A stretch of 64,000 bases of DNA, from assembly GCF_001881565.1 (NCBI RefSeq), contig NZ_MPDJ01000003.1:263515-327514 (forward strand). Reading direction: 5' to 3'. Positions 54,880 through 61,996 of the stretch are shown here, in pieces. The stretch's first letter is position 1; each line of letters opens with the position of its first letter. Under the pieces are notes generated by a model. It searched no databases. It saw only the letters and a program-made list of their open reading frames with translations, and was not told where the DNA came from. This DNA comes from Eisenbergiella tayi. GTDB lineage: Bacteria; Bacillota; Clostridia; Lachnospirales; Lachnospiraceae. The position numbers and the translations under genes are program-made.

Positions 54880-56713
54880 ATATTTCCGTAAATTTAAAAT
54901 TTTCAGGCCCAGAGGGATACAGTCTACGATCATGCTGGTGTTTTCCGTCATATCCATTTCGATCATGCTGATCCTGGGCATTGTGATGTACAGCAGGTTT
55001 TCCGCCCTGTCCCGGGAAAATACAATACACAGTACGGAAAAGCTGATGGAGCAGGCCGGGGAAAATCTGGAGGATTATCTGGTAAGCATGCGGCAGATTT
55101 CGGATGCGGTTTATTATAATGTCATAAAAGAGAATGATTTCTCTTATCAGAGTGATGCCATTCAGAAAGGAATGGATCTTCTGTATGAAGCCAATAAAAG
55201 CAATCTGCGCAGCATTGCCATATATAACGGGAGCGGGAGCCTGATTGCGGCGGAGCCGGTTGCGCGCCAGAAGGAGGATCCGGATGTCACCAGGCAGGAC
55301 TGGTATATACAGGCTATGGGCAAAATGGAGAATATGCATTTTTCCACGCCTCATATCCAGAATCTGTTCGATGACGGTACCTTACGTTATTACTGGGTGA
55401 TTTCACTGAGCAGGTTTGCGGAATTTTCCGATCACGGGGAGCCGCAGACAGGGGTTCTGCTTGTGGATATGGATTATTTCAGCATTTCCCGTATGATGAA
55501 ACAGATCAATGCATTAAATAACGGGCAGTATTACTATCTGTGTGACAGCAACGGGCAGATTATCTATCATCCGCGCCAGATACAGATAAGCGACGGGATC
55601 GCAAGTGAAAACAGTGCGGTCGCCGCAAAGTACAGAGACGGTGTCTGTGACGAAACCTTTGAAGGGGAGCACAGGACGGTGATTGTAAATACCATAAGCT
55701 ATACCGGCTGGAAGCTTGTGGGGGTGATTCCTGATTCCACATTCACTCATGGAATGATTAATGTCCGGTATTTTATTGTTATGCTCATGCTGCTGATGGT
55801 AATTACGCTGGTCATTATTTACCGTGTGGTTTCGGTAAGGATATCCAGCCCTATCTGCAGGCTGAATGATTCGGTTATGGGATATGAGGCGGGGGGAAAG
55901 CCGAAGATTTATATCGGCGGTTCCTCGGAAATCAGGTATCTGGGACATTCGATTCAAAGCTCTTATGAAAAGATTGAAGTTCTTATGAAGGAGATTGTCC
56001 AGGAGCAGAATGAAAGAAGAAGAAGTGAACTGGATGCGCTGCAGAGCCAGATCAATCCCCACTTTTTATACAATACGCTGGATTCCATTACGTGGATGGT
56101 GGAAGGCGGACGCAATGACGAGGCCGTATTTATGATTTCCCAGCTGGCAAAGCTTTTCCGGATCAGCCTGTCCCAGGGACGAACGGTGATCAGTGTGAAG
56201 GATGAACTGCAGCATGCGGAAAGCTATATGAACATACAGAAGGTACGGTATAAAAATTCATTTTCCGTTGTATTTGACGTAGAGCCTGATATCTGTTCCT
56301 ATTGTACGGTAAAGCTGGTTTTGCAGCCAATCCTTGAAAACGCTATCAATTATGGGGTCAGCGGTATGGATGACTGCGGGGAAATAAAGGTGACAGGGAG
56401 ACTCAGGGAAGGCAGTATTGTTCTGTCAGTAGAAGATAACGGAATCGGGATGTCGGAGGAAGAGGTGCGCTTCCTGCTTACGGACAGCAGCAGAGTACGT
56501 AAGCATGGTTCCGGGGTTGGCCTTGTGAATGTAAACAACCGGGTTCAGATTCTTTTCGGAAAGGAATTTGGGCTCCGGGTGGAAAGTGAGCCGGACGAGG
56601 GGACCACTGTCTCCGTCTTTCTTCCGGCAGTGCCGTATACGGAGGAAAACAGGAAGATTCTGGAGATGGGACATATATTCAACCGGGAAGAAATGAATAA
56701 CAAAGATACGTAG
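54869..56713 (+). CDS. YesM-type sensor histidine kinase
   Basis: 614 residues. The GTG at 54869 behind GGAG is the likely start and overlaps the regulator's stop. TM1 is at about 19-40 and TM2 at about 301-320, with a dCache-like extracellular sensor between. The phospho-accepting histidine is H398 in LQSQINPHFLYNTLDS. The HATPase domain has the N-box QPILENAINYGV and the G-boxes DNGIGMSEEE and GVGLVNVNNR. It is the partner of the preceding response regulator. Its sensor may contact the binding proteins encoded next. Confidence 0.93.
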   Translation: MKNKYFRKFKIFRPRGIQSTIMLVFSVISISIMLILGIVMYSRFSALSRENTIHSTEKLMEQAGENLEDYLVSMRQISDAVYYNVIKENDFSYQSDAIQKGMDLLYEANKSNLRSIAIYNGSGSLIAAEPVARQKEDPDVTRQDWYIQAMGKMENMHFSTPHIQNLFDDGTLRYYWVISLSRFAEFSDHGEPQTGVLLVDMDYFSISRMMKQINALNNGQYYYLCDSNGQIIYHPRQIQISDGIASENSAVAAKYRDGVCDETFEGEHRTVIVNTISYTGWKLVGVIPDSTFTHGMINVRYFIVMLMLLMVITLVIIYRVVSVRISSPICRLNDSVMGYEAGGKPKIYIGGSSEIRYLGHSIQSSYEKIEVLMKEIVQEQNERRRSELDALQSQINPHFLYNTLDSITWMVEGGRNDEAVFMISQLAKLFRISLSQGRTVISVKDELQHAESYMNIQKVRYKNSFSVVFDVEPDICSYCTVKLVLQPILENAINYGVSGMDDCGEIKVTGRLREGSIVLSVEDNGIGMSEEEVRFLLTDSSRVRKHGSGVGLVNVNNRVQILFGKEFGLRVESEPDEGTTVSVFLPAVPYTEENRKILEMGHIFNREEMNNKDT

Positions 56714-56782
56714 AGTAATTGCGGCTGTGAGGGGACAGGGCAGTTACGAGTAAGTTTAAAATACGTTCTGGGGCAGGTGGAG

Positions 56783-57751
56783 ATGAAGAACAACAAAAAA
56801 ATGTTTTTTCTTACGGAAACCCTTTTGGCAGTCATGGTGATTGCCGTGGCTTTTATTATGGTGCGGGAGAGGAACGGAAAGGAACAGGATAAGATTTCCG
56901 TGATAATCCAGGATTCGGAGGACACCCAATGGGCGGCCTTTCAATACGGGCTGAAAATGGCGGCGGAGGATATGGATGTCAGGATGTTTATTGTCAGTAC
57001 CGGCAGCACGTTAACTGTGGAAGAGGAAAAGAGCCTGATAGAAAGGGAAATTGATAACGGGGCGGATGCGATCATCGTGCAGCCTGTTCCGGGCTCGGAA
57101 GAAATGCTGTGGAAAATGGGAAACCGGGTTCCCGTGATGCTGATAGGGAATGCGGCATCTGAAGAAGGTGAGGAATCCCTGCTTCCGGTGGTGGGACCGG
57201 ATAATTATGCCCTGGGAGCTGCTTTGGCGGAGGAGCTCCTGAAGGATTATAACGGAAATCTGAGCGGAAAGACTCTGGGCATATTTTCCAAAACAGGGGA
57301 TTCACGCGCGGCCATCGAACGGAGAAGGGGATTTACGGATGCCATGGAACATACGGATGCCAGCATCAGCTGGTCTGCGGCGGCGCCCTTTTCGGAAGAG
57401 GGGGAAGCTCTTTTGGACAGCCAGCCTGCTGTGGATTTAGTGATTGCCCTGGATGACAACAGCCTTACCATGGCGGGTGAATATGCCGCTGCGAATAATC
57501 TGCATGGTGCGCTGGTGTATGGGATCGGGAATTCCACGGAAGCAGTTTATTACCTTGATACGGGCATCGTGGGCTGCCTGGTGGTGCCCGATGAGTTTAA
57601 TGTAGGCTACCAGAGTCTGAAAGAGGCGGCGGAGAGTCTCACACATTATCTGCACAAAATGCAGGATCGGATGGTTTCCTATAACGTTATCCGAAGAGAT
57701 AACCTGTTTTCCAGGGAAAATCAGGAGATTATTTTTACAATGAGCCAGTAG
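56783..57751 (+). CDS. membrane-anchored periplasmic-binding-like protein (RbsB type)
   Basis: 322 residues. One N-terminal membrane helix (LLAVMVIAVAFIMV, about 14-27) without a lipobox suggests an uncleaved anchor. The rest is a type I binding-protein domain: ISVIIQDSEDTQWAAFQYGL, NGADAIIVQPVPGSEEM, VGPDNYALGAALAEELL, VDLVIALDDNSLTMAGEY. The ATG at 56783 behind CAGGTGG is preferred over the GTG at 56777. It lies 69 bases after the histidine kinase. A sugar-sensing partner of the kinase is more likely than a transport role, since the transporter has its own binding protein. Confidence 0.85.
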   Translation: MKNNKKMFFLTETLLAVMVIAVAFIMVRERNGKEQDKISVIIQDSEDTQWAAFQYGLKMAAEDMDVRMFIVSTGSTLTVEEEKSLIEREIDNGADAIIVQPVPGSEEMLWKMGNRVPVMLIGNAASEEGEESLLPVVGPDNYALGAALAEELLKDYNGNLSGKTLGIFSKTGDSRAAIERRRGFTDAMEHTDASISWSAAAPFSEEGEALLDSQPAVDLVIALDDNSLTMAGEYAAANNLHGALVYGIGNSTEAVYYLDTGIVGCLVVPDEFNVGYQSLKEAAESLTHYLHKMQDRMVSYNVIRRDNLFSRENQEIIFTMSQ

Positions 57752-57778
57752 AATGGCAGGGTAAAACGAGGGGGTATC

Positions 57779-58816
57779 ATGAAGGCAAAAAAATATACGG
57801 CAGGAATGCTCGTCCTGTCAGGAGCGCTTCTTCTTGCCGCCTGCGGTAAGCAGCCGGCCGCGCCTGATAAGGTCTATGTGGGAGTGGCAAGTTACGATGG
57901 CGGCGACGTGTTTATCGGGGAATTGATTGACTGTCTCAAAGAACAGCTGAATGGATTTTCGGGGGACGGAATGGAGACAACGGTGACGGTCCGGGATGCG
58001 GCAGGCTCCCAGCGCACCCAGAACGATCAGGTGAAGGCACTGATAGATGAGGGGAGTAATGTATTGTGCATCAATCTGGTGGATCGGGCCGACCCCTCGG
58101 AGATCATTGATCTGGCAAGGGAAAATGATGTGCCTGTCATATTTTTTAACAGGGAACCTGTTGCAGAGGATATGATGCAGTGGGAAAAGCTTTATTATGT
58201 GGGTGCGGATGCGAAGCAGTCGGGGGTGATGCAGGGTGAGCTGGCGGCGGAGCTGATACATTCGGACAGTCGGGTGGACCGCAACAGGGACGGGAAGATT
58301 CAGTATGTGGTGCTGGAAGGAGAGCCGGGGCATCAGGATTCCATTATCCGGACGGAAAATGCGGTGGATACGCTGAAAAATAATGGAATTGAGCTTGAAA
58401 AACTGAGCTACGGAATAGCCAACTGGAACCGTGCACAGGCCCAGAACCGGATGATGCAGATGATCGGCCAGCATTCCAATGAGATTGAGCTTGTCCTGGC
58501 GAACAATGACGATATGGCTTTGGGAGCCATTGACGCTTATGCGAAGCTGAATATTACGGAATCCGCCCTGCCTGTGTTTTTTGGGATAGACGGTACGGAT
58601 GCGGGGCTGAAAGCCGTCCTGGAATCTAAATTGTCCGGAACCGTGTATAATGATAAGGAAGGGCAGGCTGCGGCAATGGCAAAGCTGGCGGTTTCGCTTG
58701 TTTCAGGGGAAGGCCTGGAGGAAATCGAGTTTGAGAACGGAAAATATATTTATCTTCCCTATTATAAAGTCACAATGGATAATGCGGAGGCTTTCCTGAA
58801 TAATTCCGGCAATTGA
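57779..58816 (+). CDS. galactose-type (MglB-like) substrate-binding lipoprotein, normal topology
   Basis: 345 residues. The signal peptide ends at LAAC (Cys22). The domain order is the ordinary MglB one: VYVGVASYDGGDVF at 32-45, VLCINLVDRADPSEI at 95-109, VPVIFFNREP at 118-127, KLYYVGADAKQSG, the calcium-loop-like VDRNRDGKIQYV, GEPGHQDSIIRTENAV and LVLANNDDMALGA. The start is an ATG behind GAGGGGG. It follows the anchored RbsB-like protein by 27 bases. It serves as an internal reference for the permuted protein at 48107. It could feed the mgl-type transporter or the sensor kinase. Confidence 0.92.
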   Translation: MKAKKYTAGMLVLSGALLLAACGKQPAAPDKVYVGVASYDGGDVFIGELIDCLKEQLNGFSGDGMETTVTVRDAAGSQRTQNDQVKALIDEGSNVLCINLVDRADPSEIIDLARENDVPVIFFNREPVAEDMMQWEKLYYVGADAKQSGVMQGELAAELIHSDSRVDRNRDGKIQYVVLEGEPGHQDSIIRTENAVDTLKNNGIELEKLSYGIANWNRAQAQNRMMQMIGQHSNEIELVLANNDDMALGAIDAYAKLNITESALPVFFGIDGTDAGLKAVLESKLSGTVYNDKEGQAAAMAKLAVSLVSGEGLEEIEFENGKYIYLPYYKVTMDNAEAFLNNSGN

Positions 58817-58876
58817 GCAGCCTGCTTGCAGTCAGGTGAATCTACAGTGTAATTACTTATTTGACATGTAGTTTTA

Positions 58877-58927
58877 AACATGAAATTCAGAAAATTCAGA
58901 ACATGAAATTCAGAACATGAAATTCGG
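58877..58927. repeat. three 14-bp direct repeats upstream of the infC promoter
   Basis: AACATGAAATTCAG starts at 58877 and 58900, and AACATGAAATTCGG at 58914. The spacing is uneven and no CRISPR-like structure is present. Confidence 0.85.
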
Positions 58928-58935
58928 AAAATGTG

Positions 58936-58964
58936 TTGACATGACCGGGTGGATATGATAGAGT
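58936..58964 (+). promoter_or_regulatory. promoter of the infC-rpmI-rplT operon
   Basis: TTGACA (58936-58941) and TAGAGT (58959-58964) have a 17-base spacer, with TG one base before the -10. Transcription would start near 58971. Confidence 0.75.
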
Positions 58965-58970
58965 ATTCAA

Positions 58971-59253
58971 GTACGTGAGTACATTACATGCAAGCAGAGT
59001 ATCCACTCTCACCCTATAGCAATCGGGCTCATAGGTGTTCATAGGTTCAGTAAACCGGCAGGAAACTGCATGGATTTAGGGAATTTAGGTGGATAGTCTG
59101 ACTATCCACTTTTTTTGGATGTCAGGATGTACCGCATGGCGCGGCATCCGCAGATCAGGCGGCAGGGAAGTCCGGCCGCAGGCAGTTTATTTATCTTTTA
59201 ATTGAGGACGCACGGAAAGTGCGGATCCGTTTGTTTCTTAGGAGGGCAAAACA
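58971..59253 (+). promoter_or_regulatory. L20-type autoregulatory leader
   Basis: A leader of about 280 bases precedes infC. It ends an early part with a terminator at 59089-59116, and GTATCCAC at 58999-59006 can compete for the GTGGATA strand of that stem, giving an alternative fold. In Firmicutes, leaders at this exact place bind ribosomal protein L20 and shut off the operon. The sequence was not compared with the family model, so the class is inferred from position and the terminator. Confidence 0.7.
59089..59116 (+). terminator. leader terminator upstream of infC
   Basis: GTGGATAGT and ACTATCCAC form a perfect 9-bp stem with a three-base loop, followed by seven T. Confidence 0.9.
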
Positions 59254-59760
59254 ATTAGCGAATTATTAATTAACGAACAGATCAGAGACAGGGAGATACG
59301 TTTGATAGGAGAGGATGGCTCTCAGCTTGGCGTCATGTCTTCTAAGGATGCTATGAAGATAGCGGAAGAAGCAGGCCTTGATTTGGTTAAGATCGCGCCT
59401 ACGGCAAAGCCGCCCGTATGTAGAATAGTGGATTACGGGAAATACAGATATGAGCTTGCACGTAAGGAAAAGGAAGCAAAGAAAAAACAGAGGACAATCG
59501 AGATTAAAGAAATCCGTATGTCTCCCAATATCGATACGAATGATATGAACACCAAGGTTACCGCGGCGAAGAAGTTTATCACCAAAGGAAACAAGGTAAA
59601 GGTTACCCTGCGTTTCCGCGGACGTGAGATGGCTCATATGTCCAAGAGTAAACATATTCTGGATGATTTTGCCCAGATGCTGGCAGATGTGGCAGTAGTG
59701 GAAAAGGCTCCCAAGGTGGAAGGACGTACTATGACCATGTTTTTAACTGAAAAGCGTTAA
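59254..59760 (+). CDS. infC: translation initiation factor IF-3, ATT start
   Basis: 168 residues when read from the ATT at 59254, which follows AGGAGGG by seven bases. The residues from there, SELLINEQIRDREIRLIGED, are the conserved IF-3 N-terminus, so a later ATG or TTG would cut the protein. ATT is the classic unusual start of infC and allows IF-3 to repress its own translation. The C-terminal domain (KEIRMSPNIDTNDMNTK, VKVTLRFRGREMAH) is typical. IF-3 binds the 30S subunit and checks the start codon. It is the first gene of infC-rpmI-rplT. Confidence 0.96.
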   Translation: MSELLINEQIRDREIRLIGEDGSQLGVMSSKDAMKIAEEAGLDLVKIAPTAKPPVCRIVDYGKYRYELARKEKEAKKKQRTIEIKEIRMSPNIDTNDMNTKVTAAKKFITKGNKVKVTLRFRGREMAHMSKSKHILDDFAQMLADVAVVEKAPKVEGRTMTMFLTEKR

Positions 59761-59812
59761 TACGTACAGTTAAAATAGATTTTCAGGATAATGAGTATAG
59801 GAGGATTTTGTT

Positions 59813-60010
59813 ATGCCCAAAATGAAGACAAGCAGATCAGCTGCAAAACGTTTTAAAGTTACCGGAACCGGTAAGTTAAAAAGATCCAAAGCTTACAAGA
59901 GCCATATCTTAACGAAGAAATCCACAAAGAGAAAAAGAAATCTCAGAAAGCCGGCTATTACGGATGCAACCAATGTTAAGAATATGAAGAAGATATTACC
60001 GTATTTATAA
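59813..60010 (+). CDS. rpmI: 50S ribosomal protein L35
   Basis: 65 residues, very basic, [20 protein letters not shown] at the start and the conserved [11 protein letters not shown] segment. The start is an ATG behind AGGAGG. It is the second gene of the operon, with rplT 23 bases downstream. Confidence 0.98.
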   Translation: MPKMKTSRSAAKRFKVTGTGKLKRSKAYKSHILTKKSTKRKRNLRKPAITDATNVKNMKKILPYL

Positions 60011-60033
60011 GTCGTAAGGAGGAAAATTAAGAG

Positions 60034-60390
60034 ATGGCAAGAATTAAAGGCGGCATGAATGCCAGAAGAAAACATAACAAGGTATTAAAACTTGCGAAAG
60101 GTTACAGAGGAGCTAGATCCAAACAGTACAGAGTAGCAAAGCAGTCTGTTATGAGAGCTCTTACCTCTTCTTACGCAGGACGTAAAGAGAGAAAGCGTCA
60201 GTTCAGACAGCTGTGGATCGCACGTATCAATGCAGCGGCAAGAATGAATGGTTTATCTTACAGCAAATTTATGTATGGCCTGAAGCTGGCTGGTATCGAT
60301 ATGAACAGAAAGATGCTGGCAGAAATGGCTGTTAATGATGCAGAAGGATTCACAACTCTTGCAGAAGTGGCTAAATCCAAAATTGCATAA
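60034..60390 (+). CDS. rplT: 50S ribosomal protein L20
   Basis: 118 residues with the family's [20 protein letters not shown] start, the [13 protein letters not shown] block and the C-terminal [16 protein letters not shown]. It binds 23S rRNA early in assembly, and in Firmicutes also the operon leader to repress it. The start is an ATG behind AAGGAGG. Confidence 0.98.
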   Translation: MARIKGGMNARRKHNKVLKLAKGYRGARSKQYRVAKQSVMRALTSSYAGRKERKRQFRQLWIARINAAARMNGLSYSKFMYGLKLAGIDMNRKMLAEMAVNDAEGFTTLAEVAKSKIA

Positions 60391-60424
60391 GACAGAAAAC
60401 GTATTTTTGCAGATTTGTTATTAA

Positions 60425-60452
60425 GGCTCCGGGTAAACCGGAGTCTTTTTGC
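60425..60452 (+). terminator. terminator of infC-rpmI-rplT
   Basis: GGCTCCGG (60425-60432) pairs with CCGGAGTC (60438-60445) around a GTAAA loop, followed by TTTTT. Confidence 0.9.
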
Positions 60453-60554
60453 TTGTAGGATAGGCTGCTGTGTGCTATAATAACAAAAGCGGACAGGCAT
60501 TCACGAAATGCCGCAGGCCAGTACTAATTGAATGGATATGGAGGATGTCGATAG

Positions 60555-60674
60555 ATGGAAATATTGCTTTTGATGGGCGGTATGTTATTGATTATTATTG
60601 TTGCAGTAGTTGTTGCGGCGGTTTCTTCCGTTGTTTCGGCCGTTGCGGCAAGTGAAGCGGATGACGAAGACTGA
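60555..60674 (+). CDS. tiny hydrophobic protein (39 residues)
   Basis: An ATG at 60555 behind GGAGG opens a 39-residue frame: MEILLLMGGMLLIIIVAVVV, then a small Ala/Ser/Val-rich part, and the acidic end SEADDED. It is one membrane helix with a charged tail. A perfect terminator follows. The good ribosome binding site, terminator and clean composition favour a real gene. It is not a recognised family; a type I toxin or small membrane regulator are options. Confidence 0.6.
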   Translation: MEILLLMGGMLLIIIVAVVVAAVSSVVSAVAASEADDED

Positions 60675-60687
60675 TTTTGAAACTGTG

Positions 60688-60720
60688 ACAGGGCGGCCAA
60701 TACTGGCCGCCCTGTTTTTC
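60688..60720. terminator. bidirectional terminator between two tiny genes
   Basis: ACAGGGCGGCCA (60688-60699) and TGGCCGCCCTGT (60704-60715) form a perfect 12-bp stem with an ATAC loop, followed by TTTTTC on the plus strand. On the minus strand the T content after it is low. Confidence 0.85.
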
Positions 60721-60762
60721 TTGGACGATGACGGTCAGAAGAGCCTGGCCGCCGCTGCTTGT

Positions 60763-60873
60763 TCAGGAGTCCTTTCCGATTGTAAAGGAATTTTTGTAAA
60801 TTGTAATAAAGGTCAAAAGAAATTTTCCGCAGACAATTGCAATAATGGCTCCTATGAGAATCCCCGCTGTCAT
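60763..60873 (-). CDS. tiny hydrophobic protein (36 residues), convergent
   Basis: On the minus strand an ATG at 60873 behind AGAGGTG opens a 36-residue frame: MTAGILIGAIIAIVCGKFLL, then TFITIYKNSFTIGKDS. It is one membrane helix with a basic tail, like many small toxins. It converges on the tiny gene at 60555 with a shared terminator between. An extended -10 (TGCTATAAT) lies at 60927-60919. Family and role are unknown. Confidence 0.55.
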   Translation of the reverse strand: MTAGILIGAIIAIVCGKFLLTFITIYKNSFTIGKDS

Positions 60874-60918
60874 AGTAACACCTCTTTCTTTATTACGTCT
60901 TTTTCTTATACCTGAATT

Positions 60919-60927
60919 ATAGCACTT
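60919..60927 (-). promoter_or_regulatory. extended -10 promoter of the minus-strand tiny gene
   Basis: On the minus strand TATAAT is directly preceded by TGC. No convincing -35 is present. Confidence 0.5.
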
Positions 60928-61074
60928 ATTATAAAAAAAGGATGGTTTTTGAGGTTAAGATAGTGCTAAAAAGCTTTTGATGCTTTTGGTTTCCTTCGTG
61001 CAGGAATTGTCATCAGAGATAAAGGCGCCGGGAAGGAAAAAGCGGGAAAAAAGCCGGCAGGGGTGGAAAAAGGG

Positions 61075-61103
61075 TTGATGGGCGGAAAATCATCTGTTAT
61101 AAT
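61075..61103 (+). promoter_or_regulatory. strong promoter of a very short transcription unit
   Basis: TTGATG (61075-61080) and TATAAT (61098-61103) are exactly 17 bases apart. Confidence 0.8.
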
Positions 61104-61109
61104 GAATTC

Positions 61110-61200
61110 ATGTTTTAAAAGGAGGTGTGTGGATGTCGTCTGTTCGATAAAATGGGAGACAATAAAATCAGAGACTCTCAGGTCATGAGGGCTTTTTGTT
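61110..61200 (+). ncRNA. about 90-nt transcript of unknown function
   Basis: The unit runs from just after the promoter at 61075 to a terminator stem CTCTCA/TGAGGG with TTTTT at about 61173-61198. It contains an excellent ribosome binding site (AAAAGGAGG) and a five-codon frame, ATG TCG TCT GTT CGA TAA, at 61133-61150. It may be a leader peptide/attenuator or a small RNA. No known riboswitch was recognised. Confidence 0.5.
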
Positions 61201-61280
61201 GTACTTATTTTGCGGATGGATGAATTCAGGATGCTGTTTGGGAAAACGGCGGGCTTCTTTTTGATTATCGCTTATAGTAG

Positions 61281-61319
61281 GCAGAAACTCCGAATGGCAG
61301 GGGTTTCTGCTTCTTTTTT
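61281..61319 (+). terminator. Rho-independent terminator
   Basis: GCAGAAAC (61281-61288) pairs with GTTTCTGC (61303-61310), followed by TTCTTTTTT. No coding gene lies just upstream, so it probably backs up the short unit at 61110. Confidence 0.8.
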
Positions 61320-61381
61320 GTCCGGTAAAATTAAGAAAACGGAATATTTTAAGTCAAAAACAGAAAAAGGAGAAAATTTTC

Positions 61382-61423
61382 ATGAAGAAATCAAGTCTTT
61401 CCGGTGTGTTTTGTTATGCGTAG
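61382..61423 (+). CDS. possible 13-residue leader peptide
   Basis: ATG at 61382 behind AAAGGAG opens MKKSSLSGVFCYA and then stops. It is followed by a long-range inverted repeat, GCAAAGGCT (61424-61432) and AGCCTTTGC (61473-61481), before the gene at 61512. The arrangement resembles a translated leader but no controlled hairpin pair is proven. Confidence 0.35.
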   Translation: MKKSSLSGVFCYA

Positions 61424-61511
61424 CAAAGGCTGTCGTGTAACATTTTCAGAAGAATAAAAATGATACTTGTATAGCCTTTGCTCATTCCTGACAAAACAAA
61501 AAGGAGAGAGC

Positions 61512-61793
61512 ATGATGAGCTATAAAAAAGCGGCAGATGTACTGCCGGAAGAATTAATAGATTTGATACAGAATTATGTGGACGGAGAATATCTTTATAT
61601 TCCGCGGAAGGAAATGAACCGGAAGGCCTGGGGGGAAAACACCGACAGAAAAAAGGAGACCCAGGTGAGAAACAGGGAAATATATCGCAGATACAGGGAA
61701 GGAGTGCCGGTTTCCCATCTGTCTGAGGATTATTATCTTTCTCCGAAGAGTATTCAGAAGATCATTGCCCGGTGTCGGGAGGGTTCCGCATGA
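61512..61793 (+). CDS. CD3324-like small HTH protein
   Basis: 93 residues. The segment DVLPEELIDLIQNYVDGEYLY with IPRKEMNRKAWG, and the C-terminal part SHLSEDYYLSPKSIQKII, a probable HTH, match a small clostridial family I know as CD3324-like, related to Mor-type DNA-binding proteins. Two adjacent ATGs (61512, 61515) follow AAGGAGAG; either could be used. A role as a DNA-binding regulator is inferred. It ends before two hairpins. Confidence 0.75.
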   Translation: MMSYKKAADVLPEELIDLIQNYVDGEYLYIPRKEMNRKAWGENTDRKKETQVRNREIYRRYREGVPVSHLSEDYYLSPKSIQKIIARCREGSA

Positions 61794-61802
61794 CGGAAGA
61801 TA

Positions 61803-61829
61803 AGGGGACAGCTCTGTGGGCTGTCCCCT
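61803..61829 (+). terminator. hairpin after the CD3324-like gene
   Basis: AGGGGACAGC and GCTGTCCCCT form a perfect 10-bp stem with a seven-base loop. The T-run is poor. Confidence 0.6.
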
Positions 61830-61852
61830 GTCTGATGGACTATGGTTTTTTC

Positions 61853-61905
61853 AAGGCGGCTATAAATTTGCCGGATATTCTCTGTGAGAGCCGCCTTTTC
61901 TTTTC
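61853..61905 (+). terminator. second hairpin with T-run
   Basis: AAGGCGGCT (61853-61861) pairs with AGCCGCCTT (61889-61897) across a 27-base loop, followed by TTCTTTTC. Confidence 0.6.
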
Positions 61906-61996
61906 AGAAATATCAAATCGGTTGCGGAGGAGTTAAGCCGGTACCTATAATAGCCTCATAATAGTAACAGTTTGACGGCAGAGAGGATGTATTTTC

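Noticed and set aside
58877..58927. Possible CRISPR-like repeats
   Set aside because: Only three 14-base repeats with very short uneven gaps; no spacers of usual size and no cas genes in the window.
61210..61440. 76-codon frame between the short unit and the CD3324-like gene
   Set aside because: It passes through a strong terminator (61281-61319) and lacks a ribosome binding site.
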